A DNA stretch of 39,298 nt. Source: an uncultured Bacteroidales bacterium (GTDB lineage Bacteria; Bacteroidota; Bacteroidia; Bacteroidales; Paludibacteraceae). Both the position numbers and the translations under genes were made by a program. Positions 32,146-39,298 of this stretch are shown here, one piece after another. The stretch lies in the NCBI GenBank assembly GCA_900321605.1, contig ONWR01000017.1:1-39298 (forward strand), given 5' to 3'. The first letter of the stretch is position 1. The number at the start of each line of letters is the position of its first letter. The notes beneath the pieces were generated by a model, which did not search any database, was not told where the DNA came from, and worked only from the letters and a program-made list of their open reading frames with translations.

Positions 32146-32661
32146 CTATTTAATCTCTAATTCAATAATTACATTTTCGTAAGGCGGCACCTGTGCCGTT
32201 CCTTTTATTCCGTAGGCGGCGTACCAAGGGGCAATAAGTCGCATCTTTGCGCCGTGGTACCATTCTCGGATGTTCGCGTCAATGGCTGCGGGTACCTCGT
32301 ATTTACCGGCTTTGAACCGCTGTTCGGTGTCGCTGTAGAGCTTGCCTTCCAAACTGCTCACACGCATATGTACTGTGCATTCTTCGCCCTCTTGGATCCT
32401 GTCCTCATCTGTCCGACCGACATCATACATATGCACCCACGTGCCCATTTCGTATTGGGCATAAGGTTCTCCTTGTGCCTGAACGAGGTGCAGCAACGTA
32501 GCGTCCGCACTCTCTCTGAGCTGCTGATTGAGTTCCAGCAGCGCCAACTGCGTACTGTCCGCTTTCGGCGTCTCGCCTTTACGTTGACTCGGTATCTGCG
32601 GTCCTTTCCCTCCGCAACTCACCATCACCGCCGCAATCACTATAATAATTGCCCCTTTCAC
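32146..32661 (-). CDS. FKBP-type peptidyl-prolyl isomerase-like lipoprotein, 171 aa
   Basis: GTG start at 32659-32661, signal peptide to about C16 (V-M-V-S-C), then a helical segment and a C-terminal FKBP-like domain: C-T-V-H-M-R-V-S-S-L-E-G, a flap-equivalent region, W-Y-H-G-A-K-M-R-L-I-A-P, Y-A-A-Y-G-I-K-G, V-P-P-Y-E-N-V-I-I-E-L-E-I. Likely a periplasmic or surface folding factor related to the gliding lipoprotein GldI group; activity is not certain. It is first in the operon with DUF4827 and glmM. The start codon abuts a tandem repeat with no clear promoter. Confidence 0.8.
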   Translation of the reverse strand: MKGAIIIVIAAVMVSCGGKGPQIPSQRKGETPKADSTQLALLELNQQLRESADATLLHLVQAQGEPYAQYEMGTWVHMYDVGRTDEDRIQEGEECTVHMRVSSLEGKLYSDTEQRFKAGKYEVPAAIDANIREWYHGAKMRLIAPWYAAYGIKGTAQVPPYENVIIELEIK

Positions 32662-32708
32662 CTATCGACCAACGACTAACGACTATCGACTATCGACCAA
32701 CGACTATT
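32662..32708. repeat. Short tandem repeat (ATCGACCAACGACT)
   Basis: Imperfect copies of a 7-base CGACTAT/CGACTAA/CGACCAA unit fill the whole gap between the stop codon of the hybrid sensor gene (32709) and the GTG of the FKBP-like gene (32661), both on the minus strand. Confidence 0.9.
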
Positions 32709-35700
32709 CTACTTCTCACTCTCCCCGATTTTCTGTTTCCGGTACTCACTCGGCGTCATTCCGTAGGTGTTCTTGAAGCATTTGGAGAAATACCGGCTGT
32801 CGTTCATGCCGACCATGTAGGTCACTTCGGTGATATTGTATTTGCGGTCTTCCAAGAGTTGCGCGGCACGTTTGATTCGCATCTCACGGATGAACTCCAC
32901 CGGACTCAGACCCGTCAGACTCTTCAGCTTATTGAAGAAGACCGTGCGACCCATATTCATCTCTTCCACGAGTTCATCGACCGTCAGGGTGTTGTTATCC
33001 ATGTTTTTGTCCATTATATCCAGCAGCTTGGCGAGGAACGTATCACCCGGTACCGGATCATCGGTCTTCTGCGGCTCCAGACGCATCAGACGCTGACGGT
33101 AACTCTGCTCCAACTGCGCGCGTTGCGTCAATATATTATGTACGCGGGCACGCATGTATTCCGGTTCAAACGGCTTGGTCACATAGTCATCCGCACCGTA
33201 CTGCAGAGCCTGCAAACGACTCTCGATAGCCGTCTTGGCGGTCAGCAGAATCACCGGAATATAGTCTGTATCGGGGTTCTTTTTGATGAATTGCGTTAAC
33301 TCCAAACCATCGGTGTTCGGCATCATCAGATCGGTGATCACGAGGTCAATCTGCTTGTTGCCGATGATCTGTTTGGCTTCCTCTCCGTCCGCCGCGCACT
33401 CGACCTTGTATTCGCGGCTGAAGATACCGCTTAAGAACTGCCGCATCTCTTTATTGTCGTCAACCACCAAGATCGTTCTCCTGTTATCGCTCTGATCCTG
33501 CGTCAACTGATCCATCTTCTCCTCGAAACTGTTACCCTGCGGAGGTACAATAACGGTAGGTTCGTCGGTGATAAAATCGACGTCAGATCCGAAATGCTCC
33601 TTACCTGTGTGTAGCATGATCGTCACCGTTGTGCCTTTTCCTACCTCGCTCTCCACCTCTATGTGACCATGGTGTAGATCCACCAGCTCTTTGGTCAGGT
33701 TCATGCCGATACCGGTACCGGTGATATTGTTCGAGTTCAGCTCGTTGTTGCTCGAGAAACGCTCAAAGAGCACGCTCTTTTTATCCGGCGCTATACCGAT
33801 ACCTTCGTCCTCAACCGCTAAGGTCACAAAGCCCGGTTTGGAATCGATCTTCACGTGGATTTGCTTGCCCGAAGGCGTGAACTTAAACGCATTGCTCAGC
33901 AGGTTCCAAAGGATCGTGTCCATTCTTCCGCGATCCACCCAAACGGTCGAATCTTCCGCTTTGTTCTCCACCGAGAACTGAATATGTTTGTCGTACGCCT
34001 CTTTCTGGAAATTCGAGCACGTCTCGTTCACCAAATCGCTCAGCAGCGTCTTCTGCACCTTCAGTTTCATCTTCTGGTTCTGCACCTTGCGGAACTCCAA
34101 GAGCTGGTTCACCATCCGCAACATTCGCTGGCTGTTGCTCTGTACGATCTCCAACTGACTGCGGACGCTCTGACTGATGCGCTCGGTCTGCAGGATATTC
34201 TCTATCGGACCTACGATCAGCGTCAGCGGAGTACGTAACTCATGGCTGATATTCGTGAAGAAACGAAGCTTGATATCCGTCACTTGTTGCTCCACTTTCA
34301 CTTTCTGCCGCAAGGCATTGACGACACCTATCGCGTAGCCTATTCCCGTGATAACCAACAGAGAACCAAGGATATACAGTACCAATGCCCACCACGTCAA
34401 CCACCATGGACGATGCACGATGATCAGCAGCTGTTTCTCGTTATTCACATCGCTTCCCTCATGGTTTGTGGAACGCACATGGAACATATACCGTCCGTGA
34501 CGAAGATGGTTATAGGTCACCCGTCGTACGCCTTCCGCGTATCTCCAATCCGCGTCAATACCGTCCATCTTATAGGTATAGACGATCTTATGCGTCCGGA
34601 TATAATCCATCGCAGCGTACTCAATGGTCACGCTGCTTCCGTCCTCCAACTCGATGGTGTCGCCTTCCAATAGTTCATCCTCTGCCTCCACACGCGTGAT
34701 TCGCATCGGCGGAACGAAGGTCGATCGGCGTACACGCGAAGGAGAGAATGCGCAATAACCGTTCGAGTAACCAAACAGGATCGTTCCGTCCGGCGTACGA
34801 AGAGCCTCCGCCTCCGTAAACCAAGTGTTGTGTTCGCCGTCCAAAGCGTCATAGAAATACAGATCCCCGCTCTCTAAATTCAGCTGTGCGATGTCGTTCT
34901 CGGAACTGAACCACAGGTTCTTACCGTCTCCCGCCATGCTCAGAATGATGTCGTGGAAGGTCTCTACACGCTTGATCTCCGGCTTCTCGTCCTTGGGATC
35001 AAAACTCAGCAAACCGCCACCGAAAGAGCCTAACCACAAACGGTCTTGGCTATAATAGATCGTACGAATATCGTAACTCGGCAGCACCGTGCTTTCTTTG
35101 GTCTCCAAGTTAATGCGCAGTACTCCGGTCGTTGTGCCACACCATAAAGTCTCGTCAACGATCTCTATATCACGCACTTTCATTCCGTTACCCACTACCA
35201 TCGGCTCGCCCCATTGTTGGCGCTCTTCGTTCCAAGGGATGATGTTCACACCGCCTCCGTAGGTAGCTACATACAGCGTTCCGTCGCGTCCTTCCTCGAT
35301 GTCATAGACATCCGGATGAGTCGTCGGAATCTGCTTCTGAGCCTTCGTCTTCGTGTTCTCCACCATGAAAAGACCGTTGCCTTTCGTTCCGTACAGCAGT
35401 CCGTGTCGGCTATCCAACGCACAATAGACATTCGTCTCTGATTTGACGAGTTTCAGCACATCGCCGTTCTTGAGTTGCACAAACGCGCGCACCTCACCAT
35501 TGTCCTGTGCCGACTGCCGCATATCAAACAGCTTGTACGGAGTAGGCTCCATGTTCACGCAATCCACACCCCCGTCATACGTCGCTATCCACATCTGGCC
35601 GTCACGGTCTATATACGCCGTGTGGATCATATTCGTCAGACCCTCTATAGGATACACCAACTCATCCTTCTCGAAGTCATAGTAACTCCATCCTCCACCC

Positions 35701-36287
35701 GTCGGGTTCACCCATGTACGACCTTGGTTGTCTTCCAGCAGGAAGAAATGCTCCCTCAATCGTCCGGCATAACGGCTGTCCAACGGAGGAGTGAAGCGTT
35801 TCCATTGACCGTCTCGGTAACGAAGGATGCCGTACGTGTCATCGGCTTGCCAGATCACACCGTGCGAATCCACTTTCGTGTTCTTGTCCGCCTCGCTCAT
35901 CTTCAGCAGCATCCCTTCCGGCAGACTGTCGTATGGCTGCTCTACCGTCTCCTTGCGAGACGCGTCCAAACGGTAGAAATGACCATCATACGTTCCCCAC
36001 CATATCCGCTCTGCTTCATCTTCGTATATCAGGTCAACACGGTTGTTCACACGTGCCTCTACTCCTTCGTTCATCGCTTTGTAAACTTGGAACGTGTAGC
36101 CGTCAAAACGGTTCAGACCGTCCCATGTACCGAACCACATAAAGCCCTGCTTGTCTTGCAAAATAGCCATTACGGTGTTCTGGCTCATTCCATCTTTGAT
36201 GGAGTAGTGCTGTATGATATAGTGCTCGTGTGCAAAAACACAAAGCATCTGGATACACAGCGTGAACAGAATGATAAATCGTTTCAT
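32709..36287 (-). CDS. Hybrid two-component system sensor/regulator (HTCS)
   Basis: This 1192-aa single-chain system of Bacteroides type has a signal peptide (1-19), two sets of sensor propeller repeats (first D-K-Q-G-F-M-W-F-G-T-W-D-G-L-N-R-F near 46-62), Y_Y_Y domain about 550-615, membrane helix about 630-655, and histidine kinase with phospho-acceptor H at about 682 (N-I-S-H-E-L-R-T-P). The ATPase N-box is near 796 (N-L-L-S-N-A-F-K-F-T-P), the receiver has Asp at about 984 (T-D-L-M-M-P), and an AraC-type helix-turn-helix covers 1085-1192. In this family the periplasmic propeller binds glycan breakdown products and the protein activates polysaccharide-use genes. No SusC/SusD or glycosidase genes are in the window. 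It follows rfbA on the same strand, separated by the composite repeat. Confidence 0.95.
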   Translation of the reverse strand: MKRFIILFTLCIQMLCVFAHEHYIIQHYSIKDGMSQNTVMAILQDKQGFMWFGTWDGLNRFDGYTFQVYKAMNEGVEARVNNRVDLIYEDEAERIWWGTYDGHFYRLDASRKETVEQPYDSLPEGMLLKMSEADKNTKVDSHGVIWQADDTYGILRYRDGQWKRFTPPLDSRYAGRLREHFFLLEDNQGRTWVNPTGGGWSYYDFEKDELVYPIEGLTNMIHTAYIDRDGQMWIATYDGGVDCVNMEPTPYKLFDMRQSAQDNGEVRAFVQLKNGDVLKLVKSETNVYCALDSRHGLLYGTKGNGLFMVENTKTKAQKQIPTTHPDVYDIEEGRDGTLYVATYGGGVNIIPWNEERQQWGEPMVVGNGMKVRDIEIVDETLWCGTTTGVLRINLETKESTVLPSYDIRTIYYSQDRLWLGSFGGGLLSFDPKDEKPEIKRVETFHDIILSMAGDGKNLWFSSENDIAQLNLESGDLYFYDALDGEHNTWFTEAEALRTPDGTILFGYSNGYCAFSPSRVRRSTFVPPMRITRVEAEDELLEGDTIELEDGSSVTIEYAAMDYIRTHKIVYTYKMDGIDADWRYAEGVRRVTYNHLRHGRYMFHVRSTNHEGSDVNNEKQLLIIVHRPWWLTWWALVLYILGSLLVITGIGYAIGVVNALRQKVKVEQQVTDIKLRFFTNISHELRTPLTLIVGPIENILQTERISQSVRSQLEIVQSNSQRMLRMVNQLLEFRKVQNQKMKLKVQKTLLSDLVNETCSNFQKEAYDKHIQFSVENKAEDSTVWVDRGRMDTILWNLLSNAFKFTPSGKQIHVKIDSKPGFVTLAVEDEGIGIAPDKKSVLFERFSSNNELNSNNITGTGIGMNLTKELVDLHHGHIEVESEVGKGTTVTIMLHTGKEHFGSDVDFITDEPTVIVPPQGNSFEEKMDQLTQDQSDNRRTILVVDDNKEMRQFLSGIFSREYKVECAADGEEAKQIIGNKQIDLVITDLMMPNTDGLELTQFIKKNPDTDYIPVILLTAKTAIESRLQALQYGADDYVTKPFEPEYMRARVHNILTQRAQLEQSYRQRLMRLEPQKTDDPVPGDTFLAKLLDIMDKNMDNNTLTVDELVEEMNMGRTVFFNKLKSLTGLSPVEFIREMRIKRAAQLLEDRKYNITEVTYMVGMNDSRYFSKCFKNTYGMTPSEYRKQKIGESEK

Positions 36288-36294
36288 TACTTAT

Positions 36295-36299
36295 CTCCT
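36295..36299 (-). promoter_or_regulatory. Ribosome binding site of the HTCS gene
   Basis: Read on the minus strand, AAAGGAGATAAGTA precedes the ATG, placing AGGAG about 7 bases from the start. This is unusual here: other starts in the window have A/T-rich leaders without Shine-Dalgarno sequences. Confidence 0.6.
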
Positions 36300-36308
36300 T
36301 TCAATTTC

Positions 36309-36431
36309 TTAGACCGTTTCACTGTTAGACCGTTTCACTGTAAGACCGATTTACCATCCGCATGGTGTAACTAGGTCTGTATTCTGTCAGTCCGAAGGAC
36401 GGTCTGTACTCTGTCAGGCGTAGCCGGTCTA
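36309..36431 (-). repeat. Composite mini-hairpin repeat between rfbA and the HTCS gene
   Basis: Read on the minus strand: unit with GGC-tac-GCC hairpin, unit with GTCC-ttc-GGAC hairpin (each followed by TGACAGA[AG]TAC), the 32-base linker (36347-36378, three differences from 22931-22962), then two 16-bp GTCT[TA]ACAGTGAAACG units and GTCTAA. It starts within the rfbA stop codon and ends about 20 bases before the HTCS start, in the same orientation relative to the genes as the copy between rsfS and ftsH. The first two units are in swapped order. Confidence 0.9.
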
Positions 36432-37295
36432 TTTAGCCAGTCTCTCAAGGTAACGACCGTAGTTGGTCTTCATCTCTTTGCCTAATTCAGCCAGCTTCTC
36501 CGTGCTGATCCAGCCGTTTCGCCATGCGATCTCTTCGATACAGCTTACGTAGAAACCCTGCCTGTTCTGGATCGTCGCTATGAAATTACCGGCATCCAAC
36601 AGACTGTCGCAGTTACCCGTGTCTAACCATGCAAAACCGCGGCTGAAGAGCTTCACGCGCAGCGTCCCTTCCTCTAAATACAGCTTGTTCAGATCCGTGA
36701 TCTCGTATTCGCCACGCGCACTGGGCTTCAATGCCGCCGCTTTCTCGCAAACCGTCTTGTCGTAGAAATACAGACCCGGCACCGCATAGTTGCTCTTCGG
36801 CTCCGCCGGCTTCTCTTCCAGACTCAGCACCTTGCCTTCTGCGTCGAACTCCACCACACCATAGGCACGAGGATCCGCTACTTCGTAACCGAAGATACAT
36901 GCACCGCCCTCTTCTGCCGACGTTACAGCCTCTTTCAACATGTGACCGAAATGCTGACCGTAGAACATATTGTCGCCTAAGATCAAGCAACCCGGCTCGC
37001 CGTTCAGAAACTCCTTGCCTAACACAAAAGCCTGTGCCAAACCGTTCGGCACTAACTGTACTTTATAACTCAACTTCATGCCAATCCGGCTTCCGTCGCC
37101 TAAGAGCTCTTCAAACATCGGCAGATCGCGAGGCGTACTGATCACCAGCACTTCGCGGATACCTGCTAACATCAATGCACTTAACGGATAATAGATCATC
37201 GGTTTGTCGTAAACCGGCATGATCTGTTTACTGATTGCTTTGCTCAACGGATACAAACGCGTCGCGCTCCCTCCGGCTAAAATGATTCCTTTCAT
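36429..37295 (-). CDS. rfbA: Glucose-1-phosphate thymidylyltransferase
   Basis: This 288-aa RmlA/RfbA forms dTDP-glucose from glucose-1-phosphate and dTTP, the first step to dTDP-rhamnose for surface polysaccharide. Marks: [14 protein letters not shown] at 3-16 (most relatives have S-G-T; here S-A-T), [26 protein letters not shown] with D108 and E-E-K-P. Full length. The start is the ATG at 37293-37295; an upstream in-frame TTG at 37322 falls in the -7 promoter box. No other rhamnose genes lie alongside. Confidence 0.96.
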   Translation of the reverse strand: MKGIILAGGSATRLYPLSKAISKQIMPVYDKPMIYYPLSALMLAGIREVLVISTPRDLPMFEELLGDGSRIGMKLSYKVQLVPNGLAQAFVLGKEFLNGEPGCLILGDNMFYGQHFGHMLKEAVTSAEEGGACIFGYEVADPRAYGVVEFDAEGKVLSLEEKPAEPKSNYAVPGLYFYDKTVCEKAAALKPSARGEYEITDLNKLYLEEGTLRVKLFSRGFAWLDTGNCDSLLDAGNFIATIQNRQGFYVSCIEEIAWRNGWISTEKLAELGKEMKTNYGRYLERLAK

Positions 37296-37319
37296 AGGCT
37301 CTCGTATAATATGCGTCTG

Positions 37320-37351
37320 CAAAATTACTACAAAATTTTGAATTACACAAA
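37320..37351 (-). promoter_or_regulatory. Promoter of rfbA
   Basis: Read on the minus strand: TTTG (37348-37351), 20 bp, TAATTTTG (37320-37327), a full match to the Bacteroidota consensus, giving a leader of about 20 bases before the ATG at 37295. Confidence 0.8.
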
Positions 37352-37691
37352 AATTTTTACCTAAAAATACTTTTTATGTGTATTTTTTCGTATTTTTCGC
37401 TCTAATATCGGTCCAATGTCGATCCAATGTCGGTCCGTTTTCAGTCCAATGTCGGTCCAATATCGGAAGATAATCATCATCTCACGTTCTTTTTTTACCT
37501 CCTTATTCGCGCGCGCGCACCCGTTCATTTATATATTATATATTGATTGCTCCAAAATCCCAAATCTCCGATTTTTGCCCAAAATCCACTTTTTGACCAA
37601 AAATGACCAAAAATTGGCAAAAATAATGACCATTGATAATCAATGAGTTACAAAGAAAATGCATTTTTAGGTGCATTTTTTTGCAAAAATA
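37352..37691. other. Intergenic region with tandem repeats and hairpins
   Basis: It holds about five imperfect copies of an 11-base TCGGTCCAATG unit (about 37403-37466), an alternating CGCGCGCGCGC tract (near 37508-37518), the palindrome CATTGAT-a-ATCAATG (37631-37645) and a terminator-like hairpin (37656-37683). Open frames here are made of repeat sequence and show no protein-like composition. I see no gene. Confidence 0.75.
37656..37683 (+). terminator. Terminator-like hairpin upstream of the rRNA promoter
   Basis: AAAATGCA (37656-37663) pairs with TGCATTTT (37672-37679), followed by a T-run. It lies just before the rRNA promoter and could insulate it from upstream transcription. Confidence 0.6.
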
Positions 37692-37723
37692 TTTGGTCAT
37701 ATCAAAAAAAAGCTGTACCTTTG
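37692..37723 (+). promoter_or_regulatory. rrnP: rRNA operon promoter
   Basis: TTTG (37692-37695), 20 bp, TACCTTTG (37716-37723), both at consensus. Transcription would start near 37728, about 260 bases before mature 16S rRNA. Confidence 0.85.
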
Positions 37724-37987
37724 CACTCGCTTTTGAGAAACAAGTGTGTTTCGATTTTCTACCGGAGCCCGGACATTAAAATTCAGATTCTCGAGTGAGA
37801 ACCTAATTTTTTTGCGCCAAACCGAAGGAAAAACATCTTTGAAAGATTGATACAATTAGTGTAGTACAAGAACTGAAATGAAATGTAAGTCCGTGGCTTT
37901 GCCACGAACTGATACATTTGAAGGTTCCCGAAAAAATTCTACACTTGATAAATTCGATTATTCTGAGCTATCTTATAATTTCTTTTT
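37724..37987 (+). other. rRNA leader region
   Basis: A boxA-like ATCTTTGAAAGAT lies near 37835-37847. AGTGTAG (37858-37864) can pair with CTACACT (about 37940) across a leader loop that contains the strong hairpin CGTGGC-ttt-GCCACG (about 37893-37907). These fit antitermination and processing signals preceding 16S rRNA; no coding frame is supported. Confidence 0.6.

Positions 37988-39298
<1,311 letters not shown>

Noticed and set aside
32709-36287. Polysaccharide utilisation locus
   Set aside because: Only the HTCS is present; no SusC, SusD or glycosidase genes occur in the window.
37416-37646. 76-codon open frame before the rRNA operon
   Set aside because: It is composed of the TCGGTCCAATG repeat and A/T-rich DNA, starts in the repeat and has no protein-like features.

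Overview
The window looks like chromosome of an uncultured member of Bacteroidales. The evidence is a partial 16S rRNA gene of Bacteroidota type at the right end, Bacteroidota-type promoters (a -33 TTG/TTTG box, 20 bp, then TAnnTTTG) in front of many genes, near absence of Shine-Dalgarno sequences, lipoprotein signals ending in SC/GC/AC, an LpxB and a hybrid two-component sensor of Bacteroides type, and families largely confined to this order (DUF3987, DUF4827, large multi-domain surface proteins with a short C-terminal motif). Species or family cannot be fixed by eye.

Layout. 1-320: the 3' end of a surface protein with a short C-terminal motif, a 41-aa companion gene and a terminator. 341-1771 (minus): an AAA ATPase/nuclease-like gene preceded by a 53-bp tandem repeat. 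2081-9202: an accessory block with two paralogous membrane-anchored AraC-type regulators, a hypothetical gene, a DUF3987 ATPase, a small conserved gene and three small lipoproteins. 9357-22346: a 3220-aa secreted protein, a 457-aa secreted protein overlapping it, a 51-aa companion, a lipoprotein and a DcuA/DcuB-type C4-dicarboxylate transporter, all codirectional and tightly packed up to a terminator. 22513-29150: rsfS, ftsH, an M16 protease and lpxB. 29134-32661 (minus): a small membrane gene, surE, glmM, a DUF4827 lipoprotein and an FKBP-like lipoprotein. 32709-37295 (minus): a hybrid two-component system and rfbA. 37403-39298: repeats, the rRNA promoter, the rRNA leader and 1311 nt of 16S rRNA.

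Two observations stand out. The first is a dispersed repeat built from 16-bp units, TCT(A/T)ACA + mini-hairpin + GG, in which the hairpins are of GC-GNA-GC or GT-GAA-AC type with covarying closing pairs. A composite copy fills the rsfS-ftsH gap, a second fills the rfbA-HTCS gap in the same orientation relative to the genes, and two further arrays sit inside coding sequence: the LpxB linker and the signal peptide of a lipoprotein. The second is a recurring pair of a secreted protein ending in a K-[IV]-[IL]-x5-6-[IL]-x-x-Y-x3-G type motif with a tiny downstream gene encoding M-[KR]-K-x-Y-x-Q-P-x3-V...AG. The pair occurs at 1-262 and at 18985-20510.

Much of the intergenic DNA consists of short tandem repeats, different at each junction, and some genes start or stop inside them. 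All functional statements rest on motif and family recognition by eye; no database search was possible.
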